Shown here: positions 33,447 to 45,281 of the stretch, piece after piece
Layout of the letters: every line of letters begins with the position of its first letter
Numbering within the stretch: position 1 is the first letter of the stretch
Origin: Malania oleifera
Lineage: Eukaryota > Streptophyta > Magnoliopsida > Santalales > Ximeniaceae
Reading direction: 5' to 3'
Assembly (NCBI RefSeq): GCF_029873635.1
Contig: NC_080421.1
Coordinates: 36,064,617 to 36,128,616, forward strand
Length of the DNA stretch: 64,000 nt
Notes under the pieces: model-generated
Seen by the model: the letters and a program-made list of their open reading frames with translations, nothing else
What the model was told of the DNA's origin: nothing
Databases searched by the model: none
Made by a program: the position numbers and the translations under genes

Positions 33447-33575
33447 AAAAGGTGATATGTTGATATGCTCTTCGGAGAGCAAGAAGGAGTCATGGGTCTT
33501 AGACTCTGGAGCCTTATTTCATGCCACTTGCAGTAGAGATGACCTAGAGGAGTATACACCAGGGGACTTCGGTAA
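33447..33575 (+). pseudogene. Copia protease N-terminal part, cut by the gypsy element
   Basis: Reads GDMLICSSESKKESWVLDSGA, then LFHATCSRDDLEEYTPGDFG. Copia proteases read SWVLDSGASFHATPRRD; the DSG is intact. The gene stops at GGTAA (33571-33575) and resumes at 45282 with YLGNDQPCDITGKRIVKI-like codons. Confidence 0.83.
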
Positions 33576-36500
33576 TGTAACGACCCAAAAATTCATGCCA
33601 TTTTTTTTATGTGCTATAAAATCATATTACTCTGATACCCCTGATAACATCTACTACAACATCTCGGTCCCAAGGTGGGCACCGAGGAATTCCTATTTGT
33701 AAGGCAACACACCTATGCGGCGGAAAACATAAAATCATATAATCATAATTACAATACTAGAATTCAGTATTTTCCCAAAACAAATATTTACATATCTCTC
33801 CAGTATTCTCCACTAGAACATCTAGGATCTACACAAAAATATGTCTCCCAATGTACACTTACCCTACAAACAGGGCAGTACAAGATCCCCTCTACCTTCA
33901 AGCCTGATCTACTCATCCAGCTGGTTCACCTGAAATGTTTAAATTACTGGGATGAGACAACTCTCAATAAGAAGAAATATGTTATTACCGATGTATGGCA
34001 ATTGAGTTTACATGAACAATATACTTTAATCAACTGAAACTGAGATAATAGGTAAAATAAGATACATCATAACTCATACCTATGTGGCCTAAAATACAAT
34101 TATTTCTGAATTTTCTATTTAATCATACTTTTAGTATATATAGATACAATTGCTATTTTCTATAAATCTATATATATACATATGTAGTAACCTAGATAAT
34201 TATAGAAATTAAATAAAAAGGAAGTAGAGAAAAAGAAAATTTCAAAAGGATGCAGCAAGGTCTCGTCGATGAATGTTCTGCCTGCTTGGGCATGTCAACG
34301 AGGACACATGTCTCGTTGACGAAAAGAAATCGAGAGGCGTGATTTCAAGGCTTGAAATTCATCGACGAGCGTACGAGTTCGTCGAGAAACTCCCTTCTTT
34401 CCTTCATAGACAAGATGACACAGCTCGTTGATGAGGCCAAGTGGCCAAAGGTCTATAAATAGCAAAAAATCGGGATTCAGCGAGAGAAATTCAATTTTTC
34501 TCTATTTTTCTCTCTCTTGCTTGTTTCCTTTCCCCTTCTCTCTAGATTTCTCACCCTGTTTCTCCCCGTTTCGACGATCAAAAGTCACCACATTGATCTT
34601 AGAGAGATTCTCTACAAGTCTACTGGGGTAGATGGTTGGTTTGGCCAACTTGGACACCATCCCAAAACAGGGTAAGTGGATTATTGCGGTATTTTCAGTA
34701 TTACCAGGCTTACTTGAGTTTAGATTTTTTGTATGGAAATATACCAGTATTTTGTGGAATAAATTAGGATGTTATGATTTCATGCATGGGTTGAGGACCC
34801 CAGTGAATATTTCTAGGAGTCTAGGTAAATTATAGTTCATAAAATTACGAGTATATTGGTTCGGGGAAATATAGTTGATTTATTGAAAATATGTATATAT
34901 GTATTATTTTAGGATGTTGAGGATAGTATGCCATGAGCGTGAGAATAAAGTTGGAGGTGAGCCTCTCAGCTAGTTAGGAAAGGGAAATATGCTATGCGGA
35001 TAAATTAAAATTTTTACCAGTAAAGATAGTATAAGATTATAGGTATTTTTAGAATAGATATTATACAATTATGCAAATTATATTTAATAAGTTATTAATT
35101 GTTGTGTGGCATGAGTAATATGAGTACAGTATTGAATTTATACAAATGTTACAGAATCATAAATGATTATACAATTTTATAGAATTAAGATATACAGTTA
35201 ATTACAGAGCAAATTATACAATATTTATTTCAAAGCTACGACTATCTAGTATGTTACAGAATCATGTATTTAACACAATTTAATAAAAAGTATAGTTTAC
35301 AATTTTACAATGAGCATGTTATATACAGTTTACAGAAATCAATTATACAGTTTTTAGAACACCATTATATACAGATCTCAGAGTCATAACAAACAGTTAT
35401 ATAGTTTTATAGATCAGTTATTATAGTATATGTTCAAAACATATAGTACAGTTAATATAGAACAATTATTACAATGTTATGGCTATTACAGTAGAAAAAG
35501 AATCATGGTAAATAGTAAAATACATGTATACGCCAGAGTATTATATATATGTAGTATCAGAACCTGATGGACCATTATAGATTAGATTACAGAGCATGGT
35601 ACTGTAGCTATATAGTGGAGAGAGTGCAACCATACATCTCAGTTAGAGTGTGGCATTTTATAGTCGATTGTGTAGTTAGAGAGATTACAGACTCTTTGGT
35701 AATCTGATCCAAGTGGATGGGAGTGATTGCAGTGCTCCCTGGACAGACCCAAGTTAAGGGGCCAATTGTACCTTAGTGGAGTTATAGTTGACTTATCCTG
35801 GAGGGCCAACCAGGATTAAGTCCCGCCTTCAGACCGCATAACCCTGTCATGAGGGAATTTGAATCATGACATACGGTTATCCATCCAGGGAAGTTTTCAT
35901 AACTATTATACATGTATAGGAAATAGCAGGATTACTTATAGCTCTTAAATGTATATTCAAATAGAAAGTTTAGTAACAGATATATTTTAAGAAACACAAG
36001 TGTGAGTTATTATTATAAGTTATTTTAGATTCAGTTAATTACAGTATATGTATATAGTTTGCAGAAACTCATATGTCACACACCAGTAATAGCATATTTC
36101 GTCTTACTGAGCGTTGTCTCATCCCAGTAATTTAATATTTTCAGGTGATCCAGTTAGACAAGCAGACTAGGCTCGTAGATAAAGTAGATATCAGTTTTGC
36201 CCTGTTTATAGGGTAAGCAGTTTTTGGGAGAGATGTATTTTTAAATAGATCTTAGAGGATCTAGACTTTTAAACTAGAGTGATGTACATAATTGGTGAAA
36301 AATTCTAGTATCGTGTCTCTGGTTGTACACTTTATGTTTTTCTATTGCCTAGGTATGAATATGTTTTTTGGTATCAGAGAACAAGATATATATACCAGTC
36401 AGTATTATGTTTATTGTTATTATTATTATTGTAGGAAAAAAAACATGAAAAATCAGGTTGTTATAACATAACTGTGACAATTTCCCCGAATGGTTGTATG

Positions 36501-37924
36501 TCATGATTTAACCCCTCATGATAAGGTTGTGCGGCCCATAGGCGAGACTTAACACTGGTTGGCCTACCAGCATAAGTCAACTGAAACCTCTATCGTCAGA
36601 TCAACCGCCTCAACCCAGACTACCAGGGAGTCTGCAAGCTCTCCCAAGGCATGATCAACTACTCATAAAATCTACACACTATCTGAGATATGTGGTTGCA
36701 CTCTGGACTGAAATAGCTACAGTACCATGCTCTATAATATGATCTGTCCCATTGGGGTCTGATAATTTATAGTACTATTTATTATATCTTACTGTTTTAC
36801 CATGTTTCTTTTTCAACTGTAATAACCATAACATTTAAAAGCTTATCTAGAATAAATTGTAAAATCTAAATGTTGTGGTTCTAAAATATCTATATCATGG
36901 TATATCTCACTCATGCCACACAATTAAATAAATAAAATCCTTGTACTAAAATCTATAAAACTGTATAATCTTTATGCTCTGATTTGTTCAAAAACCAAAC
37001 TATGAAACTTGTAATCAAATACTATAATTTACTGGTAAAATTTCTAATTTAACTGGCATAGCATATTTGCCTTACCTAACTAACTAAACTCATTTATTGA
37101 TTTCTAACTCACGCCTACGACGTTCATAATTCCAAAACCATGAAATTATACATACATATATATGTATATTTCCCTATCAATCAACTGAATATTTAGAATA
37201 ATTATCATACTCACATCTTCCCCAAACACGAATATATATATATTCATAATTTCGTAAGCTATATACCATTATCATCTTTACTTGAGTTCCTGAGGAAACA
37301 CCCACTTGGATTCTTAGCCCATGCATGTAGTGTTCGCACCAAACCCTATATTTCACAAAATCCTAATTTCTCAATTCAACCCCAAATTACATTCACATCA
37401 ACAATCCTAAACCTATACCTTCAATAAATTAAATAAACCAGCCATAAACACCCAAATAACAACCTTACCTCAATTTTGGGATGGTTTCTGAACTCCTCAA
37501 ATCAAAATTCTACTCCGGTAACTTTGTAGAGAATCGACCCCTGATCGTCTTGGTGGTTTCTAATCATCAATTTAGGCTTAAATTGAAGTAGAATTTTAGA
37601 GAGAAGTGAGAGGGCTTTTGTGGGTCTATAGAGAGAGAGGAAGAGAAATAAATTTTATAAGCCAACTGAGCTTGTACGATTTTTATACTTTCAGCACTAC
37701 TAGAGAAAACTGTTGTCCATTTTCTCTGACTTTTAGAAAATCATCGCTAATTTTCCTTTTAACCAACCCAAAATTTACCGTTTCCCATTACTGACCCACG
37801 GTAAAACCCCAAACCATCTCCAATTTTCTACCTCTTGAGAAAACCGTCCCCGATTTTCTCCTTCTGCAGCCAAAAATCTATTTTTTCCAATTTCTTTCAT
37901 TATTATATTTTTTGGGTCTCTACA
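33576..37924 (-). repeat. 3' LTR of the gypsy, split by a solo LTR
   Basis: Plus-strand start TGTAACGACCC, end GGGTCTCTACA. Without 34183-36465 and one target copy it is about 2061 bp. It aligns along its length with 43059-45281 but with indels: an extra 50-bp stretch near 33600-33660 and the lack of a segment near 44080-44210 of the other LTR. TATA-like ttttataag near 37653; aaccgtccccgattttc-type repeats at 37690-37865. Confidence 0.9.
34183..36465 (+). mobile_element. Solo gypsy LTR, 2283 bp, TSD ACATA
   Basis: Starts TGTAGTAACC, ends GGTTGTTATA; ACATA at 34178-34182 and 36466-36470. The homologous uninterrupted site is at about 43640-43660. The final dinucleotide is TA where CA is expected, fitting a C-to-T change. 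It carries a TATA box tctataaatagc (34451-34462) preceded by tcgtcgatgaa/tcgtcgacgag repeats (34258-34432). No coding potential. It is in plus orientation, opposite to its gypsy host. Confidence 0.85.
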
Positions 37925-38240
37925 TTCTCCCCTCCTTTTAAAAATTTCGTTCTCGAAATTTGTTATCTGTTCTATACATCATTTTCTGAGGAAAATTTGC
38001 TACTTATTTTATTAATTATCCTCACTTATGGCAAAGGAATACTGTGGTAACAATTACAGTTCTGGGAGATTACAAGTAGATACATAAAAGAAAATTCTCC
38101 CAAAGCCAAAAGTACTACCTATTCTATAATCTAAAATGCTACTTATATATACATATATTATCTTGCTCTGCATATAAAACAAAACTATATTAAAATGTAT
38201 TTACTTTACCTAAATTAAAATTGTTCCTTTTTCTATCTAA
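37925..38240 (-). other. PPT and 3' UTR of the gypsy
   Basis: ttctcccctccttttaaaaa at 37925-37944 is, on the minus strand, a polypurine tract next to the LTR start TGTAGAGACCC. No ORF in the following 300 bp. Confidence 0.7.
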
Positions 38241-39580
38241 TGCTAGTCCCCACTGAATAGATGTGGGTGTTTGGCTCCCACGACGCCTCCTCCACTACAT
38301 GACTCCTCCATAGGACTTTTACTAGTGGAATTTTCTTGGTGCACTACTCCTGCTCTTTACTATCTAGAATCTGCACTGGTGTTTCCTCATATGCTAAAGT
38401 ATCTTTAAGCTCTATTTCCTTATAGCTGATCACGTGGGAGGGATCTAGGACATATTTTCTCAGCATGCAAATATGGAATACGTCATGAATCCTAGATAGA
38501 GCTGGTGGTAAAGCTAGCCTATAGGTGACTGAACCTACATTCTCAAGTATCACGAATGGGTCAAAAAACCTAGGGCTCCACTTACCCTTTTTCCCAAACA
38601 TAGCTCCTCTCAGTGTTGTTACTCTAAAAAAATACCAGATCTCTCACATCAAATCCCAACTTCTGGCGACGAGTATCTAGGTAGTTTTTCTGCCGACTCT
38701 AAACTGCACTAATTCTGTTTTTAATAAGTTTGACTTTATCATATGTTTGCTGCACCAACTCTAGTCCCATAACTCACCTTTCACCCATTTCATCCTAGTA
38801 TAGTGAAGAACAACACCTCCTATCATATAATGCCTCGTAAGATGTCATCCCGATGCTGGCCTAGTAGCTATTATTATATGTGAATTCAACCAGTGACATA
38901 TACTGGGTCCAACTACCCCCGAAATCCAGCACACATGCTCGTAGCATATCCTCAAGTATCTGGATAGTCCTCTCTATCTGCCCATCAGTCTGAGGATGAA
39001 AGGTTGCGTTGAATGATAACTAAGAACCCAAAGCTTTCTACAAACTCCTCCAAAATTGTGATGTGAAACGTGGGTCTCCGTCTAAAACTATGGATACTAG
39101 CACACCATGAGGTTGAACTATTTCTTGAATATAACTCTGCAAGTCTATTCATAGAGTAGTTGACTTTAATATGTAGAAAATGAGTGGTCTTCATCAATCG
39201 ATCAATGACCACCCAAATAGTATTCTGTCCATGCAACGCCGATGGTAACTCGGTAATGAAATCCATGGTTATATGATCCCACTTCCACTCAAGGATATGG
39301 AGTGGCTGCAACTACTCCGCCGATCTCTGGTGCTCAGCCTTTATTTGCTGGCACATCAAACACTGCTCCAAAAACTTAGCTATCCCCCTCTTCATGTCAT
39401 TCCACCAGAATGACTCTTGGAGGTCTTGATAAATTTTAGTGCCTCTAGGGTGCACTGTGTAAAGGGGTCTGTGTGCCTCCTCTAGGATAGCCCTCCTAAT
39501 CTCAGCATCTGTAGGTACGCAGAGTTTGGTATGGAACCTCAAAGCTCCATCATTTGAAATACTGAACTCCTCCTCTTGTC
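38241..39580 (-). pseudogene. Gypsy integrase with chromodomain-like tail
   Basis: 39542-39312 reads LEEAHRPLYTVHPRGTKIYQ and CLMCQQIKAEHQR, the HHCC zinc-binding part. 39311-38985 reads WKWDHITMDFITELPSALHG and WVVIDRLMKTTHFL (first catalytic Asp). After frameshifts come HPQTDGQ (about 39000) and DMLRACVLDF-like blocks. 38601-38344 reads GKWSPRFFDPFVILENVGSV, YRLALPPALSRIHDVFHICM and LRKYVLDPSHVI, continuing to VKVLWRSHVVEEASWE, then a stop. Inactive through stops and frameshifts near 38640, 39000-39100 and elsewhere. Confidence 0.83.
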
Positions 39581-41160
39581 CATCCTACACTTTATCTATC
39601 AGTTCTACCAATTTTGCATCATTTCTCTGAGTAGCTTTGATCCTCTCTTGCAAAGTAGGTTGTAATACTAGGTTGGCAATAAATGCCCGGTGACCATCCT
39701 CTACTAGCTCCACACCGAGTCTCTCCAATCTCATTTGAATCGCGTGCTGAATCCCCACTACTGACAATACTGCTTCCACTAATTTCCGACCCAGAGCATC
39801 AGCCACCACATTTGCTTTACCTCGGTGGTAATTGATAGTGCAATAATAATCTTTAATGAGCTCCAACCATCTTCTCCGCCTCATATTCAACTCTTTCTGG
39901 GCAAAGAAATACTTCAAAATTTTATGGTCATTAAAGATCTCACATTTCCCACCATAAAGATAATGCCTCCAGATCTTTAGAGTGTATACCATGGCACTTA
40001 ATTCTAAATCATGTACTGGGTAGTTCTTTTCCTACTTTTTAAGCTACCGAGAAGCGTAAGCAATAACCCTCCCGTGCTACATCAACACACACCCAAGTCC
40101 CTTCTGGGACGCGTCACAGTATATAACAAATTCATCCTCTCCTGATGGAATAGATAATACTGATCCAGTGACCAGCCGCTGCTTTAACTCCTGGAAGCTC
40201 TGCTCACATTCGTCGATCCATTCAAATCTCATATTTTCCTTGTGAGTCGTGTCAATGGACCCAATAATATGGAAAAGCCATCCATAAAATGCTGATAGTA
40301 CCCTGCCAGACCCAGGAAGCTTCTGATCTCTTGTACATTCCCCAGTCTCACCCAATTCACCAATGCTTCTATTTTACTCAGATCTACTAATATGTCGTCC
40401 CCAAAAATCACATGCCTGAGAAAAGTGACCTGCCTCAGCCAAAATTCACATTTCTTGAATTTAGCGTAAAGCCTCTTTTCCCTTAATGTCTGCATTATCA
40501 GCCTCAGATGGTCCTCGTGTTCCTCAAAATTCTTCAAGTATACTAGTATATCATCAATAAATACAAAAACAAACTAGTCCAACTACTGATGGAACACCTA
40601 ATTCATTAAGTCCATAAACGCTTCCAATGCATTAGTCAATCCAAATGGCATTACCAAGAACTCCTAGTGCCCATACCTAGTTCGGAAAGTTGTCTTCGAA
40701 ACCCTCTACTTTAACTTTCACCTGGTGATATCCAAATCGAAGGTTAATCTTGGAGTAGACCTAGGTCCCCTAGAACTAATCAAATAAATCATCAATTCTA
40801 AGCAGAGGATATGTATTCTTAACTGTCACTTTATTTATCTCTCTATAATCAATGCACATCCTCATAATCCTGCCTTTCTTCTCCACAAACATGACTGGTG
40901 CTCCCCAATGCAACATGCTAGGCCTAATAAATCATTTATCCAACAACTCTTGCAACTGGTCTTTCAATTCTTTCAGTTCAACTGGAGTCATTCTATAGGG
41001 CACTTTAGATATCGGTGTTGACCCTCTTAAGAAATCCACGGCAAATTCGATCTCTTGATTTGGTGGTAAACCAGGTAATTCCTCTAGAAAAACATATGGA
41101 AATTCTCTAACTACTAAAATATCAACTTATTTCAATTCTTCCTTTGACATCTTCTTAATA
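39581..41160 (-). pseudogene. Gypsy RT and RNase H
   Basis: RT block FVFVFIDDILVYL near 40540-40590 keeps the FIDD active site; 40537-40229 reads KKCEFWLRQVTFLRHVIF and IRSFLGLAGYYQHFMDGF. 40355-40077 (other frame) reads FEWIDECEQSFQELKQRLV and DEFVIYCDASQKGLGCVLM, the start of RNase H. 39992-39585 reads [19 protein letters not shown] and [20 protein letters not shown], where Ser of ADALSRK is Gly. Earlier RT blocks (DPRLMDCDV-like, TPYRMTP-like) near 40860-41010 carry stops. Confidence 0.83.
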
Positions 41161-41267
41161 TAAGCAACATACCCTTGACAACCACCCTGAAGCAGCCTCC
41201 TCACCTAAATCGTTGACACTAGTTGTGGCGAGGCACAGACATGTGATCCCACGAATCTGAATTCCTG

Positions 41268-41600
41268 CTAATCTGGGGGTTTAAATATCACTTCGTTTTT
41301 ATGGCATTCGATGCTAGCGTAATTAGCTGTCAGCCAGTCCATACCCAATATCACATTGAACCCCTGCATGTCTAATACCATGAGATCGACTGGTAATACT
41401 TTCTCCTGAATGCCCACTGGATAGTTTTTAAGTACCTTCCTACACCTCACTAGTGATCCAGTCGGTGTGGCTACTGACAACTCAACATCTAATAGCAGTG
41501 CCTCAACCTCAGATAATTTAACATATCTCGACAACACAAAAGAATGGGTGGCACCTAAATAAAAAAACAACAACTTTATATGGTAAAGCAGTAAGCATAC
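41268..41600 (-). pseudogene. Gypsy protease, catalytic Asp lost
   Basis: Reads LFFYLGATHSFVLSRYVKLS, then PVDLMVLDMQGFNVILGMDW and LTANYASIECHKNEV. Gypsy proteases start LFDSGATHSFIS; here the Asp-Ser pair is Tyr-Leu (about 41553-41562), so the catalytic aspartate is gone. The rest of the domain is well kept. Confidence 0.8.
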
Positions 41601-42692
41601 CTACCACAACGTCTTCGGCAACCTCAGCGTCTCTCGACGTTAATGCATAAACCCTCGCCGAAGCTGTGTTCCTCTACTGGCCTCCTTGGGGCACCTAATA
41701 ACCTCCCTAAAATGGTATGAGAACTTATGTATGGGTTGGCAGTCCCTAACAAGCTCGATCTATATGGACAAGTCTCCTACACCGATAGCAAACGTTCTAT
41801 CTTAGTCGACATTCCCCCACATGTCTTCGGCCAAACCTAAAGCATGTGGGATAAGTATGCTCAACCTGGAAACCACGGTATCTCGTTATCTACCTATGGC
41901 CTCCACTATATTGGTCTCCCCTCCATAAACCCCAGCTGGAACATGCCTTAAAACCTAGAGGCGTGGGCCTCTTTCTCTAACTCGATGTTCCCATATCCCT
42001 CTGATTGCTCTATTTTGCTACTGCGGCCTTATCTACTAGTTTAGAGAAGTCGTACACCTTTAGAACTGCTACCTATTTATAGATGTCTTGTCTCAAGCCA
42101 TTTTCAAACATTCTTTCCCTTTTAGCCTCGTCTGGTACTATGTAAAGAGCAAATCATGACAGCTCTATGAATTTCACCGCAAATTGCAGAACTGTACGAT
42201 TTTCCTGAGTCAAATTCAAAAATTTTACTACCTTAGCCTCTTTGACGGTGGCAGGAAAATATCTGTCAAAAAATACCTCCCTGAATCGGCTTCAGGTCAT
42301 AGCCACTGGTATAGGTCTCTGCTCCTCCAATAATTTCGTAGCTATCCATCATCTCTCAGTCTCGCCTGTCAACTTGTACGTAGCATAAATGACTCTCTGC
42401 TCATCAGTGCAGTGGAGCACCGTTAGCACTTTCTCGATCTCCTACAATAGTTCTCAGCAACTACAGGATTAGCTCCTCCCGAAAACGCTAGAGGGTTCAT
42501 CTTGGTAAACTTCTCTATCGTACCCCTCTGGGCTGCAGATGAGCCTCCCTGCTTCCTAGAGTTCTATTCAATCTCATCCATAACCTGCTGAGCTACACTA
42601 TGCAAAATAGCATTTGAATCTCCACCACCTATGCTAGAAGGCACTACACCATCATCGCCGCTAGCGTGAGCACTACTACCTCCAACGTCCAT
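41601..42692 (-). pseudogene. Gypsy gag with two zinc knuckles
   Basis: An ATG at 42692 starts MDVGGSSAHASGDDGVV; then KFTKMNPLAFSGGANPVVAE, FREVFFDRYFPATVKEAKVV, FLNLTQENRTVLQFAVKFIE and YIVPDEAKRERMFENGLR, the retrotrans_gag pattern of chromoviruses. Near 41780-41850 it reads CFRFGRRHVGEC (second Cys lost to Phe) and CYRCRRLVHIDRAC. In-frame stops occur near 42570, 42450 and later. Confidence 0.77.
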
Positions 42693-43029
42693 CCTGCAAT
42701 AATAGAAAATTATTTTAAGAATCCGCACATCATAATGCTACTTTTACATTAATCTAACTAAGATATCCTCATACCACCTATCACTAATTTAAGGTCTAGT
42801 CCTACCATATAGAAATAGAAACAACGATAGTTTACTATGGTTTTCCTGAAATTGTCATCCCAGGAAAATCATAGAAACCACCCCGAAGTTCCTTCTTCCA
42901 AACTGCAGAACATAACCCTAAATTCTCATCTTAATTTACCAACATTAATTCACTGAAATTCTATTCTATCCCAATTTCTATCCTTCTTAATTCTAGTATT
43001 GTTTTCCGTTGTACACTAAAGTCTATAGA

Positions 43030-43056
43030 ACCTAGTAACCTGGGCTCTTATACAAA
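43030..43056 (-). other. Primer-binding site of the gypsy, mutated
   Basis: The minus strand after the 5' LTR reads TTTTGTATAAGAGCCCAGG, close to the initiator-Met complement TGGTATCAGAGCCAGG with several changes. Confidence 0.6.
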
Positions 43057-43566
43057 ATTGTAACGACCCAAAAATTCATGCCATTTTTTTAATGTTCAAT
43101 CCGAAGGTTGGCACCGAGAAATTCCTATTTGTAAAACAACACACCTATGCGTGGAAAACATAAAATCATATAACCATAATTACAATACCAGAATTCAGTA
43201 TTTTCCCAAAACAAATATATACATATCTCTCCAATATTCTCCACTAGAACATCTAGGAACTACAAAAAATATGTCTCCCAATGTACACTTACCTTATAAA
43301 CAGGGCAGTACAAGATCCCATCTACCTTTGAGCTTGATCTACTCGTCTAACTGGTAAACCTAAAATGTTTAAATTACTAGGATGAGACAACTTTCAGTAA
43401 GAAAAAATATGCTATTACCAGTTTGTCACAACTGAGTTTACAGGAACAATATATTTTAATCAACAAAAATTGAGATAATAGGTAAAATAAAATACATCTT
43501 AACTCACACCTATGTAGCTTAAAATACAATTGTTTTTGAATTTTCTATTTAATCATACTTTTAGTA

Positions 43567-43568
<2 letters not shown>

Positions 43569-43614
<46 letters not shown>
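43569..43614. repeat. (TA)n microsatellite in gypsy 5' LTR
   Basis: About 22 TA units; absent or short at the matching place in the 3' LTR (34140-34145), so expanded after insertion or contracted there. Confidence 0.95.
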
Positions 43615-43615
<1 letters not shown>

Positions 43616-44532
43616 CTATTGTTTTCTATAAATCTATATATATACATAATTGTGAAAATTTCCCTAGATAGCTGTATGTCATGATTTAACCCCTCATGAT
43701 AGGGTTGTGCGGCCCATAGGTAGGACTTAACACTGGTTGGCCTACCAGGATAAGTCAACTGAAACCTCTATCGTCAAATCGGCTGCCTCAACTCGGACTA
43801 GTAGGGAGTCTGCAAGCTCTACCAAGGCACGATCGACTAGTCATAAAATCTACACACTATCAGAGATATGTGGTTGCACTATGAACTGAAATAGCTACAG
43901 TACCGTGCTCTATAATCTGATCTGTCTCATCAGGGTCTGATAATTTATAGTACTATTTATTATATCTTACTATTTTACCATAATTCTGTTTCAACTGTAA
44001 TAATTATAACTCTATAAAAGCTTATCTGAATAAACTATAAAATCTGAATGTTATGGTTATGAAATTTATATATCATGGTATTCTGAAAATGCTGTAAAAC
44101 ATTTTTTATGCGTATTCTGTAAATCATGATTCTGTAAATTCTATGAAACATCTTTTTGTATACATATACTGTATATCATGATATTTTGAAAGTTGTGGAA
44201 ATTATGTACTGAACTGATACTCACTCATGCCATACAATTAAATAAATAAAACCCCTAAACTAAAATCTGTAAAACTGCATAATCTTTATGCTCTGATTTG
44301 TTCAAAAACCACACTATGAAACTTATAATCAAATACTATAATTTATTAGTAAAATTTCTAATTTAACTGGTATAGCATATTTTCCTTACCTGACTAATTG
44401 AACTGGTTTACTGATTTCGAACTCATGCCTACGGTGTTCATAATTCCAAAACCCTAAAATTATACATATATATTTCCCTGTCAATCAACTAAATATTCAG
44501 AATAATTATCATACTCACATCTTTCCCAAACA

Positions 44533-44535
<3 letters not shown>

Positions 44536-44571
<36 letters not shown>
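44536..44571. repeat. (TA)n microsatellite in gypsy 5' LTR
   Basis: About 18 TA units; the 3' LTR has only a handful at about 37230-37245. Confidence 0.93.
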
Positions 44572-44574
<3 letters not shown>

Positions 44575-44955
44575 TAATTTCCTAAACTATATACCATCTT
44601 CATCTTTATCTGAGTTCCTAAGGAAACACCCACTAGGATCCTTAGCCCATGCCTACGGTGCTCGCGTCAAACCCTGTATTTCACAAAATCCTAATTTCTC
44701 AGTTCAACCCCAAATTATATTCACATCCACAATCCTAAACCTATACCTTTAATTAAATTAAATAAACCAACCATAAACACCTAAATAACAACCTTACCTC
44801 AATTTTGGGATGGTGTCTGAACTCCTCAAATCAAAATTCTACTCCGGTAACTTTGTAGAGAATCGAACCCTGATCGTCTTGGTGGTTTCTAATCGTCAAT
44901 TTGGGCTTTAATTGAAGTAGAATTTTAAAGAGAAGTGATAGGGCTTTCGTGGGTT

Positions 44956-44956
<1 letters not shown>

Positions 44957-44989
<33 letters not shown>

Positions 44990-45000
44990 GAGAGTGAGAG
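44957..45000. repeat. (GA)n microsatellite in gypsy 5' LTR
   Basis: Long GA run with two TGAG breaks, within the transcribed leader; much shorter in the 3' LTR (37630-37645). Confidence 0.93.
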
Positions 45001-45281
45001 AAGTAAATTTTATAACCCCACTGAGCTTGCAAGATTTTTATACTTTCAGCACTACCAAAGAAAACCGTTACCGATTTTCCCTGACTCTCAAAAAATCGTC
45101 ACCGATTTTCCATTTAACCGACCCAAAATTTATCGTTTACCTGTTACTGACCCACGGTAAAACCCCAACCATCGCTGGTTTTCTTCCTCTCCAAAAAATC
45201 ATTACCAGTTTTCTCCTTCCCTAGCCAAAAATATTTTTTTTTTTCAATTTCTTTCATTATTATATTTTTTGGGTCTCTATA

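Larger units (their letters stand above)
33576..45281 (-). mobile_element. Gypsy (chromovirus-like) element inside the copia, TSD GGTAA
   Basis: LTRs at 33576-37924 and 43059-45281, plus-strand start TGTAACGACCC at both. GGTAA at 33571-33575 and 45282-45286. Minus-strand order is gag (42692-41600), PR, RT, RNase H, zinc-finger integrase and a C-terminal chromodomain-like tail, the gypsy order. Total 11.7 kb, or 9.4 kb without the solo LTR nested in its 3' LTR. The tail KIPLVKVLWRSHVVEEASWE points to a Tekay/Del-type chromovirus. All genes are interrupted. Confidence 0.92.
43059..45281 (-). repeat. 5' LTR of the gypsy, 2223 bp
   Basis: Plus-strand start TGTAACGACCC, end GGGTCTCTATA (final CA changed to TA). 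Contains two (TA)n tracts, a (GA)n tract, TATA-like ttttataacc near 45010, and AAAACCGTTACCGATTTTC-type repeats at 45055-45215. Ends at the GGTAA duplication. Confidence 0.9.

Noticed and set aside
43561-43758. 65-codon ORF with a long Ile-Tyr tail
   Set aside because: The tail is a (TA)n microsatellite; the rest is non-coding gypsy LTR.
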